A stretch of DNA of 64,000 nucleotides from an uncultured Parabacteroides sp. (lineage in GTDB: Bacteria; Bacteroidota; Bacteroidia; Bacteroidales; Tannerellaceae): NCBI GenBank assembly GCA_934718155.1, contig CAKUZF010000003.1:33377-97376 (forward strand), read 5' to 3'. Numbering within the stretch: position 1 is the first letter of the stretch; each line of letters starts with the position of its first letter. The notes below the pieces were generated by a model. It saw nothing but the letters and a program-made list of their open reading frames with translations, had not been told where the DNA came from and searched no databases. Position numbers and translations under genes: made by a program. Below, piece after piece: positions 1 to 9,629 of the stretch.

Positions 1-286
1 AAAAGATTATTTCCAACTCAAAGATGTTGGAAAGAGTCTGACTCATAGTTTCTACACGTTCATTCTGCCTACAGAGTCGGACAAACTGAAGATTAATCTG
101 ACCACACTGGACAAGAAAAACGGCATCACTCGTAAAAGAGAAGGCATCGAGGTGACGCCTAAACGAAACAAGATTGTCCGTTTTACAGGTGTGCTCTATA
201 CTCCGAAAGTTTCGGACGACCATTTCAACATCGAGATAGAAAAGGATTGGGACAGTACAATAGAAGACGAGGATATCGGAAAATAA
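1..286 (+). CDS. C-terminal end of a probable surface or fimbrial-type lipoprotein (partial)
   Basis: The frame is open from the window edge to a TAA at 284-286, giving 94 residues with no start. The visible part alternates short beta-strand-like stretches and turns (YTFILPTES, KIVRFTGVLYTP, HFNIEIEKDWD) and ends in an acidic tail. The pattern of a strand, then a 'FTGVLY' type strand, then a closing 'I..DWD' resembles the ends of Bacteroidales FimB/Mfa2-type fimbrial anchoring lipoproteins and related beta-sandwich proteins, but that is a resemblance only. It converges on rpoC; the hairpin at 313-346 separates the two. Confidence 0.45.
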   Translation, partial: KDYFQLKDVGKSLTHSFYTFILPTESDKLKINLTTLDKKNGITRKREGIEVTPKRNKIVRFTGVLYTPKVSDDHFNIEIEKDWDSTIEDEDIGK

Positions 287-304
287 GTCCGGATCATAAA
301 TCCC

Positions 305-346
305 TTAAGAAAAAGAAGGAGCGCCATTTTCATGACGCTCCTTCTT
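305..346 (-). terminator. Intrinsic terminator of rpoC
   Basis: An 11-bp perfect stem (313-323 with 336-346) encloses a 12-nt loop. On the minus strand the stem is followed by a T-rich stretch, as expected for Rho-independent termination at the end of the rpo operon. The partial gene on the other strand also ends just before it, so it may work in both directions. Confidence 0.8.
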
Positions 347-369
347 AGTTTATAGAGGGAATAACTCAA

Positions 370-3300
370 TTAATCATCGTTATCCATCGCATTGAAATCA
401 ACTACAGCTCGACGATTTGAATAGGCGCGCTCGAAATCCTCTTTCGCACCAACAATCAACTTATCGAACTCACGCTGACCTGTACCTGCAGGAATCAAGT
501 GACCACAGATCACATTCTCCTTCAAGCCCTCCAAGCGATCCACCTTGCCATTGATAGCAGCCTCGTTGAGCACCTTCGTCGTCTCCTGGAAAGAAGCGGC
601 CGACATGAAGCTGGTTGTCTGCAATGCTGCACGCGTGATACCCTGAAGAATCTGGTTAGCAGTAGCAGGAACAGCATCACGCACCTCGACCAACTTCAAG
701 TCACGACGCTTCAACATACTGTTTTCATCGCGCAACTTACGAGCAGTGACGATCTGACCAGCCTGCAATGTCTGAGAATCGCCAGCATCGGTAACAACTT
801 TCTTGCCCCAAATACGGTCATTTTCATCCATCACCTCCAGCTTATCGACAACTTGCTGCTCCAAGAAGCGAGTATCTCCCGGATCAACCACCTCTACCTT
901 ACGCATCATCTGACGAACGATTACCTCGAAGTGCTTGTCGTTAATCTTAACACCCTGCAGACGATATACATCCTGAACCTCGTTCACGATATACTCCTGA
1001 ACGGCAGTCGGACCCATGATCGCCAAGATGTCGGAAGGAGTGATCGCTCCATCTGATAACGGCATTCCTGCACGGATATAATCGTTCTCCTGTACCAGCA
1101 ACTGTTTTGACAGAGGCACCATATACTTCTTCACCTCACCTAACTTAGAGGTTACGGTGATCTCACGATTACCACGCTTAATCTTGCCGAAGCCAACCTC
1201 GCCATCAATCTCAGAAACGACAGCAGGGTTAGACGGATTACGAGCCTCGAACAACTCGGTTACACGAGGCAGACCACCGGTAATATCACCAGCCTTACCA
1301 ACTGCACGCGGAATCTTAACCAACACCTCACCTGCCTTGATTGCGTCGCCGTCTTCCTTCATAACATGCGCACTCAACGGCAAAGAGTAGTTCTTCAACA
1401 AGTTGCCAGCCTCATCAACGATATGAGCGACCGGAGCTTTTGTCTTATCCTTCGACTCTATGATGATACGCTCAGTCAAACCTGTCGTCTCATCGCTCTC
1501 AACCTTATAAGTAACATTCTCGATCATGCTCTCATATTGGATCTTACCTGATGCCTCTGATACAATCACAGCATTGAAAGGATCCCACTCCATGATCACG
1601 TCACCCTTCTTCACCGTAGATCCATTGTCGAAGAACAATTTAGAACCATAGGGAATATTGTGCGTCAAGAGAACAATCTGTGTATTCGGATCAACAATAC
1701 GCATCTCAGCCAAACGGCTCACTACAACGAAGTAGCTCTTGCCTGTTGTCTGATCTACGGTTTCAACCGTACGAAGCTCATCAATCTCGAGTTTACCATC
1801 ATATTTAGAAGTTAAGCTGTTCTCTGTAGCAATGTTAGAAGCGATACCACCAACGTGGAAAGTACGCAATGTCAACTGAGTACCCGGCTCACCGATAGAC
1901 TGAGCAGCGATTACTCCTACGACCTCTCCCTTCTGAACCATGCGGTTCGTAGCCAAGTTACGGCCATAACACTTCGCACAAACACCCTTCTTAGACTCAC
2001 AAGTCAATACAGAACGGATCTCAACACTCTCGATCGGAGATTCCTCGATCTTCTGAGCAGCGTCCTCTCTAATCTCCTCGCCTGAACGAACAATCACCTC
2101 GCCCGTAATCGGGTGAATAACATCGTGAACAGAAACACGACCCAAAATACGCTCATACAAAGTAGCAATCACATCCTCGTTGTTCTTCAGCTCAGTGCAA
2201 ACCAAACCACGAAGTGTACCACAATCTTCCTCGTTCACAATGACATCATGGGAAACGTCAACCAAACGACGAGTCAAATATCCTGCATCGGCAGTCTTCA
2301 ATGCGGTATCCGCCAAACCCTTACGAGCACCGTGAGTAGAAATAAAGTACTCCAACACAGACAAACCTTCCTTAAAGTTAGAAAGGATCGGGTTCTCGAT
2401 AATCTGAGCACCTTCTGCACCACTCTTCTGCGGCTTAGCCATCAAACCACGCATACCTGACAACTGACAAATCTGCGCCTTAGAACCACGAGCTCCAGAA
2501 TCCATCATCATGAAGATAGAATTGAAACCGTCGTTATCCGTCTTTAACTTATTGATCAACACATTTGACAGCTCGCTGTTAACATGCGTCCAAGTATCAA
2601 TGATCTGGTTATAGCGCTCATTGTTGGTAATGAAACCCATGTTATAATTGTTCATGGTCTCCTCAACAGCCGCATAACCCTTCTGCACCAAAGCCTCTTT
2701 CTCTTCAGGAATCAAAACATCTGCCAGGTTAAATGACAGACCACCCTTGAAGGCCATGTAGTAACCCAAGTTCTTAATATCATCCAAGAATTGAGCGGTA
2801 CGTGCAACACCACAAGCTTTGATCACGCGACCAATGATATCACGCAAGGCTTTCTTACCCAATACCTCGTTAACATAACCAACCTCTTTGGGAACGAACT
2901 CGTTGACCATCAAACGACCAACAGAAGTCTCTACTATTTTCTTCACCAAATTGCCATTCTCATCCAAATCATCAACATATACGTGAATCGGAGCGTGAAT
3001 GTCAACTCGCTTCTCATTATAAGCGATAGTAGCCTCCTCATTGCTATAGAACTTCAAGCCCTCGCCCAACGTTCCCTTACGCAACTTGGTGATATAATAC
3101 AAACCAAGCACCATATCCTGAGAAGGAACAGTGATCGGCGCACCATTCGCCGGGTTCAAAATGTTATGAGATGCCAACATCAGCATTTGGGCCTCCAAAA
3201 CCGCCTCATTGCCCAAAGGCAAATGGACTGCCATCTGGTCGCCATCAAAGTCGGCATTAAACGCAGTACAAGCCAACGGATGCAACTGAATTGCCTTACC

Positions 3301-4659
3301 CTCAATCAGTTTAGGTTGGAACGCCTGGATACCCAAACGGTGCAATGTCGGTGCACGGTTTAGCAACACAGGATGGCCCTTCATTACATATTCCAAGATA
3401 TCCCATACGACAGGTTCCTTTCTATCGACAATCTTCTTCGCAGACTTAACTGTCTTCACAATACCACGTTCGATAAGCTTACGGATAATGAACGGCTTAT
3501 ACAACTCTGCAGCCATATTCTTCGGCAAACCGCACTCATGCATCTTCAACTCCGGACCAACAACAATTACGGAACGAGCAGAGTAGTCAACACGCTTACC
3601 CAACAAGTTCTGGCGGAAGCGTCCTTGCTTACCCTTCAAACTATCAGAAAGAGACTTCAAGGGACGGTTAGCATCCGTCTTGACCGCACTCGACTTACGA
3701 GAGTTGTCGAACAAAGAATCTACAGCCTCCTGTAACATGCGCTTCTCATTACGCAAAATCACCTCAGGAGCTTTAATATCGATCAATCTTTTCAGACGAT
3801 TATTACGAATAATCACCCTACGATACAAATCATTCAAATCGGAAGTAGCAAAACGGCCTCCATCCAACGGAACCAGCGGACGCAACTCAGGCGGAATCAC
3901 GGGTATCACCTTCATGATCATCCACTCCGGTTTGTTACGACCACGAGACGCACGGAAAGACTCCACTACCTGCAGACGCTTCAAGGCCTCATTCTTACGC
4001 TGCTGAGAGCTATCCGTACTAGCACGGTGGCGCAACTCATATGAAAGAGAGTCTAAATCCAGACGAGCCAACAAATCATACACAGCCTCAGCACCGATTT
4101 TAGCGATGAATTTGTTAGGATCAGTATCCTCCAACATCTGATTCTCTCTGGGCAGGCTGTCCAAAACCTCCAGATACTCCTCTTCAGACAAAAGATCCAA
4201 ATCAGCGACATTCTCCGCACAACCGCTCTGGATGACTACATAGCGCTCGTAATAGATAATTGAATCCAATTTCTTTGTAGGTAAACCTAACAAATAACCT
4301 ATTTTGTTAGGCAAAGAACGGAAATACCAAATGTGAGCAATAGGAACAACCAAATGGATATGTCCCATGCGCTCGCGACGTACCTTCTTTTCCGTAACTT
4401 CTACACCACAACGATCACAAACAATACCCTTGTAACGAATTCGCTTGTATTTGCCGCAATGACACTCGTAATCCTTAACAGGACCGAAGATGCGCTCGCA
4501 AAACAAACCGTCGCGCTCAGGCTTGTAAGTACGATAGTTAATCGTTTCAGGCTTCAACACCTCGCCACTTGAATTCTCCAAGATTTCCTCTGGAGAAGCC
4601 AAGCCAATAGTGATTTTTGAAAAGTTACTCTTTATCTTGTTTTCTTTTCTAAAGGCCAT
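370..4659 (-). CDS. rpoC: DNA-directed RNA polymerase subunit beta'
   Basis: The 1,429-residue protein is the large catalytic subunit of RNA polymerase and has the full length normal for Bacteroidota. An N-terminal zinc-binding cluster is visible (Cys66, Cys68, Cys81, Cys84), followed by the 'RRVIIRNNRLKRL' region and the universal metal-binding NADFDGDQM motif of the active site. The C-terminal half contains the second zinc site ('CTELKN'...'CESKKGVCAKCYGRN') and the conserved 'GEAVGVIAAQSIGEPGTQL'-type segment, here beginning GEVVGVIAAQS. It lies 84 bp downstream of rpoB with a strong hairpin between them, and it ends at an intrinsic terminator. The rpsL-rpsG-fusA genes that follow rpoC in many bacteria are not here. 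Confidence 0.99.
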   Translation of the reverse strand: MAFRKENKIKSNFSKITIGLASPEEILENSSGEVLKPETINYRTYKPERDGLFCERIFGPVKDYECHCGKYKRIRYKGIVCDRCGVEVTEKKVRRERMGHIHLVVPIAHIWYFRSLPNKIGYLLGLPTKKLDSIIYYERYVVIQSGCAENVADLDLLSEEEYLEVLDSLPRENQMLEDTDPNKFIAKIGAEAVYDLLARLDLDSLSYELRHRASTDSSQQRKNEALKRLQVVESFRASRGRNKPEWMIMKVIPVIPPELRPLVPLDGGRFATSDLNDLYRRVIIRNNRLKRLIDIKAPEVILRNEKRMLQEAVDSLFDNSRKSSAVKTDANRPLKSLSDSLKGKQGRFRQNLLGKRVDYSARSVIVVGPELKMHECGLPKNMAAELYKPFIIRKLIERGIVKTVKSAKKIVDRKEPVVWDILEYVMKGHPVLLNRAPTLHRLGIQAFQPKLIEGKAIQLHPLACTAFNADFDGDQMAVHLPLGNEAVLEAQMLMLASHNILNPANGAPITVPSQDMVLGLYYITKLRKGTLGEGLKFYSNEEATIAYNEKRVDIHAPIHVYVDDLDENGNLVKKIVETSVGRLMVNEFVPKEVGYVNEVLGKKALRDIIGRVIKACGVARTAQFLDDIKNLGYYMAFKGGLSFNLADVLIPEEKEALVQKGYAAVEETMNNYNMGFITNNERYNQIIDTWTHVNSELSNVLINKLKTDNDGFNSIFMMMDSGARGSKAQICQLSGMRGLMAKPQKSGAEGAQIIENPILSNFKEGLSVLEYFISTHGARKGLADTALKTADAGYLTRRLVDVSHDVIVNEEDCGTLRGLVCTELKNNEDVIATLYERILGRVSVHDVIHPITGEVIVRSGEEIREDAAQKIEESPIESVEIRSVLTCESKKGVCAKCYGRNLATNRMVQKGEVVGVIAAQSIGEPGTQLTLRTFHVGGIASNIATENSLTSKYDGKLEIDELRTVETVDQTTGKSYFVVVSRLAEMRIVDPNTQIVLLTHNIPYGSKLFFDNGSTVKKGDVIMEWDPFNAVIVSEASGKIQYESMIENVTYKVESDETTGLTERIIIESKDKTKAPVAHIVDEAGNLLKNYSLPLSAHVMKEDGDAIKAGEVLVKIPRAVGKAGDITGGLPRVTELFEARNPSNPAVVSEIDGEVGFGKIKRGNREITVTSKLGEVKKYMVPLSKQLLVQENDYIRAGMPLSDGAITPSDILAIMGPTAVQEYIVNEVQDVYRLQGVKINDKHFEVIVRQMMRKVEVVDPGDTRFLEQQVVDKLEVMDENDRIWGKKVVTDAGDSQTLQAGQIVTARKLRDENSMLKRRDLKLVEVRDAVPATANQILQGITRAALQTTSFMSAASFQETTKVLNEAAINGKVDRLEGLKENVICGHLIPAGTGQREFDKLIVGAKEDFERAYSNRRAVVDFNAMDNDD

Positions 4660-4693
4660 ATATTCTATTTATAAAGAGTTATCTATATTAGAT

Positions 4694-4726
4694 GAAGTAG
4701 AGGGGCTACGAAAGCCCTTCTACTTC
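4694..4726 (-). other. Strong hairpin in the rpoB-rpoC spacer
   Basis: Two 14-nt arms (4694-4707 and 4713-4726) pair with only one G-T wobble around a 5-nt loop. On the minus strand no clear T-run follows, so it looks more like an RNA-processing or stability element, or a weak pause site, than a complete terminator. Confidence 0.65.
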
Positions 4727-4743
4727 GTATTATTGATGAATAA

Positions 4744-7700
4744 TTAATCCAAAGTGAAACTCAAACCAAGTCCTCTCAACTCATGCAGCAACACGTTCAA
4801 AGACTCAGGAATACCAGGCTGCGGCATAGGATCGCCCTTAACGATAGCCTCGTAAGCCTTTGAGCGGCCCACTACATCATCAGACTTAATTGTCAGAATC
4901 TCCTGCAAGACATGAGCAGCTCCAAATGCCTCAAGCGCCCAAACCTCCATCTCTCCAAAACGCTGACCACCAAACTGAGCTTTACCACCCAATGGCTGCT
5001 GCGTAATCAAAGAGTAGGGACCGATCGAACGAGCGTGCATCTTATCATCGACCATGTGGCCCAACTTCAAGAAGTAAGTCACACCGACTGTTGCTGTCTG
5101 GTCGAAACGCTCACCTGTACCACCATCATACAGATAAGTCTTTCCGTAGCGAGGCACACCAGCCTTATCTGTCCACTCATTCAAATCATCCAAAGAGGCT
5201 CCATCGAAGATCGGTGTAGCGAACTTCACGTTCAACTCACGGCCGGCCCAACCCAATACAGCCTCAAAGATCTGTCCCAAGTTCATACGAGACGGCACAC
5301 CCAGCGGGTTCAAACAGATATCGACTGGAGTACCATCAGCCAAGAACGGCATATCCTCTTGACGAACAATCTTTGACACGATACCTTTATTACCATGGCG
5401 ACCTGCCATCTTATCACCTACCTGGATCTTACGCTTCTTAGCGATGTAAACCTTAGCCATCTGAACGATACCTGTAGGCAATTCATCACCAATTGTCAAG
5501 TCGAACTTTTTACGTCTCAACTCTGCGTCGAGCTCTTTGTATTTCTTCAGGTAATTCATGATTACCTGCTTGATTAACTCATTCTTCTGCGCATCAGCAG
5601 TCCACTTGCTGACCTGGATCGCATTATAATCGAGATCCTCAAACGACTTACGTGTAAACTTCACACCCTTCGGGATAATCTCAGTATTCATGAAGTCCTT
5701 AACGCCCTGAGAAGTCTTCCCATTGGTCAATGTCAACAATTTATCAACCAATTGTCCCTTCAGGAGAGCCATCTTTTCAGCATACTCTTCATCGATTTTC
5801 GGCAGGATTGCCTTATCTGCCATCTTTGCCTTACGCTTCTTAACGGCTTTAGAGAACAAAGCAGAACCGATAACGACACCACGCAAAGAAGGAGTAGCCT
5901 TCAAGGAAGCATCTTTCACGTCGCCAGCCTTGTCACCAAAGATAGCACGCAGCAATTTCTCCTCAGGAGAGGGATCAGACTCACCCTTCGGAGTAATCTT
6001 ACCAATCAGGATGTCACCCGGCTCAATACGCGCACCTACACGAACTATACCGCGCTCATCCAAATCCTTTGTAGCCTCTTCGCTAACATTGGGGATATCA
6101 GAAGTCAACTCCTCCATTCCACGCTTGGTTTCACGAACCTCCAGAATATATTCATCAACGTGTACAGAGGTAAAGAAGTCCTCTCTAACCATACGCTCGT
6201 TCAAAACGATCGCATCCTCATAGTTATAACCCTTCCAAGGCATATAAGCCACCTTAACATTTCGGCCCAAAGCCAACTCACCATTTTGAGTTGAGTAACC
6301 CTCTGTCAGAATATCGCCAGCCTTCACACGCTGACCACGATGGCAGATAGGCCTCAAGTCTACTGTAGTGCTCTGGTTAGTTTTACGCCATTTCGGGATA
6401 TTGTATGTCTTCACCGCATCCTCGAAGCTTACGAACTCCTCGTCCTCGGTGCGGTCATATTTAATCTTAATACAAGTAGCATCCACAAACACAACCTCGC
6501 CCTCGCGCTCAGCCATAATCTGCGTACGAGAGTCGCGAGCCACCTGAGCCTCAATGCCTGTACCAACAATAGGCGCATCCGTACGCAACAAAGGAACTGC
6601 CTGGCGCATCATGTTAGAACCCATCAAAGCACGGTTAGCGTCATCATGCTCCAAGAACGGAATCAAAGATGCCGCAATAGATGCAATCTGCTGCGGAGCC
6701 ACATCCATCAAGTCCACCTCAGAAGGTGAAACAACAGGGAAATCTGCCTCAAAACGCGCCTTTACACGATCGCGAACGAAATGACCATCATCGGTCAACG
6801 GAGCGTTGCCCTGCGCAATTGTTTTTTCTTCTTCTTCCTCAGCCGTGAAGTATTCCAGTCCTTCGGGAGTCATATCAACCTTCCCGTCTACTACCTTGCG
6901 ATAAGGAGTAGAGATAAAGCCTAAGTCATTGATCTTCGCATAAACACACAAAGAAGAAATCAAACCAATGTTCGGACCCTCAGGAGTCTCAATCGGACAC
7001 AGACGACCATAGTGAGTGTAGTGAACGTCTCGAACCTCGAAACCAGCACGATCACGTGACAAACCTCCAGGTCCTAAGGCAGACAAACGACGCTTGTGAG
7101 TAATCTCAGCCAAGGGATTAGTTTGGTCCATGAACTGAGACAAGGCGTTCGTGCCAAAGAATGAGTTCACTACAGAAGAGATCGTTTTAGCATTGATCAA
7201 ATCAATCGGAGTGAAGACCTCGTTATCGCGCACATTCATTCGCTCACGAACAGTACGTGACATACGGGCCAAACCTATGCCAAATTGATTATAAAGTTGC
7301 TCACCTACGGTACGCACACGACGATTACTCAAGTGATCGATATCATCAACAATAGCCTTTGAGTTTATCAACTCGATCAGATATTTTATGATCTCAATCA
7401 TATCCTCTTTCGTCAAAACCTTAACATCTTCACTGATAGTAAGGTTCAACTTCTTGTTGATGCGATAACGACCAACATCACCCAAGTCATAACGCTTTTC
7501 AGAGAAGAAAAGATTGGTGATTACCTCTCGTGCACTAGCCTCATCCGCAGGCTCAGCATTTCTCAACTGGCGGTAGATATAGAATACAGCCTCTTTCTCA
7601 GAGTTACTGGTATCCTTTTGCAGTGTATTATAAATGATCGCATAATCAGAAAGGCTCTGATCGTCGCGATGCAACAAAATATTTTCTGCACCCGAAGATA

Positions 7701-8556
7701 AGATCTCCTCGATATTATCCTCGTCCAATACAGATTCACGGTCTATAATAACCTCATTACGCTCAATAGAAACAACCTCGCCAGTATCTTCATCAACGAA
7801 ATCCTCAGTCCAGGTCTTCAAAACACGCGCTGCCAACTTACGACCGATGTAGTTCTGTAAAGTGGAGCGAGAGACCTTAACCTCCTCTGCCAAGTTGAAG
7901 ATCTCAAGAATGTCTTTATCGCTCTCGAAACCGATAGCTCTCAACAATGTGGTGACAGGCAACTTTTTCTTTCGATCGATGTAAGCATACATGACATTAT
8001 TGATGTCGGTTGCGAACTCAATCCAAGAGCCCTTAAACGGGATGATTCGAGCGGAGTAGAGCTTCGTACCATTTGCGTGGGTGCTCTGTCCAAAGAATAC
8101 ACCAGGAGAACGGTGCAACTGAGAGACCACAACGCGCTCAGCACCATTAATCACAAACGTACCTCTCTCCGTCATATAGGGAATCGGGCCTAAGTAAACG
8201 TCCTGAATAACCGTATCAAAATCCTCGTGATCAGGATCCGTGCAATACAGTTTCAGCTTGGCCTTTAACGGAACGCTATAGGTCAAGCCACGTGAAATAC
8301 ACTCGTCAATAGAATAACGAGGCGGATCGATATAGTAATCTAAGAACTCTAACACAAAATTGTTACGCGTGTCCGCAATAGGGAAATTCTCAGCGAACAC
8401 CTTATACAATCCCTCTTTCTTACGTTTCTCAGGAGGGGTGTCAAGTTGCAGAAAGTCTTGGAACGACTTCAATTGCACTTCGAGAAAGTCCGGATACGGA
8501 AATTGATTCTTAATCGAAGCAAAATTTATTCTTTGGTTTTCAGCTGTTGAAGACAT
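4744..8556 (-). CDS. rpoB: DNA-directed RNA polymerase subunit beta
   Basis: The 1,270-residue protein is the second catalytic subunit of RNA polymerase, full length for the phylum. The rifampicin-pocket region is intact: 'FFGTNALSQFMDQTNPL', 'THKRRLSALGPGGL', and 'HYGRLCPIETPEGPNIGL'. Near the C-terminus are the conserved 'GDKMAGRHGNKG' and 'GGKAQFGGQRFGEMEVWALEA'-type segments (split here by position). The start at 8556 is the first ATG after the rplL-rpoB spacer. It is the seventh protein gene of the secE-nusG-rplKAJL-rpoBC cluster, and its expression is probably set in part by the attenuator-like hairpin upstream. Confidence 0.99.
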   Translation of the reverse strand: MSSTAENQRINFASIKNQFPYPDFLEVQLKSFQDFLQLDTPPEKRKKEGLYKVFAENFPIADTRNNFVLEFLDYYIDPPRYSIDECISRGLTYSVPLKAKLKLYCTDPDHEDFDTVIQDVYLGPIPYMTERGTFVINGAERVVVSQLHRSPGVFFGQSTHANGTKLYSARIIPFKGSWIEFATDINNVMYAYIDRKKKLPVTTLLRAIGFESDKDILEIFNLAEEVKVSRSTLQNYIGRKLAARVLKTWTEDFVDEDTGEVVSIERNEVIIDRESVLDEDNIEEILSSGAENILLHRDDQSLSDYAIIYNTLQKDTSNSEKEAVFYIYRQLRNAEPADEASAREVITNLFFSEKRYDLGDVGRYRINKKLNLTISEDVKVLTKEDMIEIIKYLIELINSKAIVDDIDHLSNRRVRTVGEQLYNQFGIGLARMSRTVRERMNVRDNEVFTPIDLINAKTISSVVNSFFGTNALSQFMDQTNPLAEITHKRRLSALGPGGLSRDRAGFEVRDVHYTHYGRLCPIETPEGPNIGLISSLCVYAKINDLGFISTPYRKVVDGKVDMTPEGLEYFTAEEEEEKTIAQGNAPLTDDGHFVRDRVKARFEADFPVVSPSEVDLMDVAPQQIASIAASLIPFLEHDDANRALMGSNMMRQAVPLLRTDAPIVGTGIEAQVARDSRTQIMAEREGEVVFVDATCIKIKYDRTEDEEFVSFEDAVKTYNIPKWRKTNQSTTVDLRPICHRGQRVKAGDILTEGYSTQNGELALGRNVKVAYMPWKGYNYEDAIVLNERMVREDFFTSVHVDEYILEVRETKRGMEELTSDIPNVSEEATKDLDERGIVRVGARIEPGDILIGKITPKGESDPSPEEKLLRAIFGDKAGDVKDASLKATPSLRGVVIGSALFSKAVKKRKAKMADKAILPKIDEEYAEKMALLKGQLVDKLLTLTNGKTSQGVKDFMNTEIIPKGVKFTRKSFEDLDYNAIQVSKWTADAQKNELIKQVIMNYLKKYKELDAELRRKKFDLTIGDELPTGIVQMAKVYIAKKRKIQVGDKMAGRHGNKGIVSKIVRQEDMPFLADGTPVDICLNPLGVPSRMNLGQIFEAVLGWAGRELNVKFATPIFDGASLDDLNEWTDKAGVPRYGKTYLYDGGTGERFDQTATVGVTYFLKLGHMVDDKMHARSIGPYSLITQQPLGGKAQFGGQRFGEMEVWALEAFGAAHVLQEILTIKSDDVVGRSKAYEAIVKGDPMPQPGIPESLNVLLHELRGLGLSFTLD

Positions 8557-8594
8557 CTAGTAGGTAATTAATGAACTTATTGAAATTATAGACA

Positions 8595-8634
8595 CAAAAA
8601 GGTTAAGAGTCTTCTTATGCAAAGACTCTTAACC
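8595..8634 (-). terminator. Attenuator-like hairpin between rplL and rpoB
   Basis: A 13-bp perfect stem (8601-8613 with 8622-8634) has an 8-nt loop. On the minus strand it is followed at once by five Ts, the form of an intrinsic terminator placed inside the operon. A second small hairpin (8639-8653) lies just upstream. In Escherichia coli a partial terminator in the same spacer lowers rpoBC transcription relative to the ribosomal genes; the same role is inferred here. Confidence 0.75.
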
Positions 8635-8661
8635 AATCACCTGGAAACCAGGTTATAAATA

Positions 8662-9036
8662 CTATTTAAGCTCAACCTCAGCGCCAGCTTCCTCAAGCTG
8701 CTTCTTCAATGCCTCAGCGTCAGCCTTAGCGATACCCTCCTTTACGTTGCTAGGAGCACCATCAACCAAATCCTTAGCCTCTTTCAAGCCAAGACCTGTC
8801 AACTCCTTAACCAACTTAACGATAGCCAACTTATTTGCGCCCGGAGCCTTCAATACAACATCGAATGAAGTCTTCTCCTCAGCAGCAGCAGCGGGACCAG
8901 CAGCGGGACCAGCAACAGCAACAGCTGCAGCAGCAGGTTCGATACCGTACTCTTCTTTAAGGATAGTAGCCAACTCGCTAACCTCTTTAACGGTCAAGTT
9001 TACTAATTGTTCTGCAAAAGCTTTCAAATCTGCCAT
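8662..9036 (-). CDS. rplL: 50S ribosomal protein L7/L12
   Basis: The 124-residue protein forms the ribosomal stalk that recruits translation GTPases. The N-terminal dimerisation helix (about 1-35), an Ala/Pro/Gly-rich hinge (about 36-52) and the globular C-terminal domain with 'LTGLGLKEAKDLVDGAP' are all present. The hinge contains two AAAGPAAGP-like units, a local repeat that could vary between strains. It follows rplJ by 49 bp, as is usual. Confidence 0.98.
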   Translation of the reverse strand: MADLKAFAEQLVNLTVKEVSELATILKEEYGIEPAAAAVAVAGPAAGPAAAAEEKTSFDVVLKAPGANKLAIVKLVKELTGLGLKEAKDLVDGAPSNVKEGIAKADAEALKKQLEEAGAEVELK

Positions 9037-9085
9037 TTTTGTATGTTTTAAAAGTTTATTCTTGAATAAATTGTTTAATTATAAA

Positions 9086-9616
9086 TTATCTTTCCTCCAA
9101 GGTTTTCAACAAGCCATGGATAGTTTGTCCTGATGACTGCAGAGCAGAAATAACGTTCTTTGCCGGAGACTCCAACAATGCGATAACGTCTGCGATAAGC
9201 TCGTTCTTGCTCTTGATGTTTACCAAGGTCTCCAAATTCTCAGCACCTACATAGAAGCTCTCCTGTACATAAGCGGCCTTGAAAACCGGCTTAGCGGGCT
9301 GATCCTTCTTCGCATCCTTAGTAAAATCCTTAATCAGGCGGGCGGGAGCATTAGCAACCTGTGAGAACATCACAGCTGTATTTCCCTTCAGAGCACCTAT
9401 CAACTCAGAGTAATCACCCTCTAAGCTTTCTAATGCTTTCTTAAGCAAGTTGTTCTTTACAACAACCAGCTTAACCTCACGCTTGAAACATTCTCTTCTT
9501 AATTTGCTGGTCTTCTCGGCATCCATTGCCTCGATGTCAGTCAAATAGAAGTTAGGATATTCCTTTAAAATCTCGGCCAATTGACCTATAATAACGCCTT
9601 TATCTTCCTTTCTCAT
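9086..9616 (-). CDS. rplJ: 50S ribosomal protein L10
   Basis: The 176-residue protein anchors the L7/L12 stalk to 23S rRNA. The sequence shows the L10 N-terminal domain ('KTSKLRRECFKREVKLVVVKN') and the C-terminal helix that binds L7/L12. Only 13 bp separate it from rplA, so there is no room for the long L10-binding leader RNA that controls rplJL in many bacteria; any autoregulation must act elsewhere. Confidence 0.98.
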   Translation of the reverse strand: MRKEDKGVIIGQLAEILKEYPNFYLTDIEAMDAEKTSKLRRECFKREVKLVVVKNNLLKKALESLEGDYSELIGALKGNTAVMFSQVANAPARLIKDFTKDAKKDQPAKPVFKAAYVQESFYVGAENLETLVNIKSKNELIADVIALLESPAKNVISALQSSGQTIHGLLKTLEER

Positions 9617-9629
9617 TGTTCAATTGTTT

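Noticed and set aside
9617..9629. L10 leader controlling rplJL
   Set aside because: Only 13 bp separate rplA and rplJ, so the leader cannot fit.
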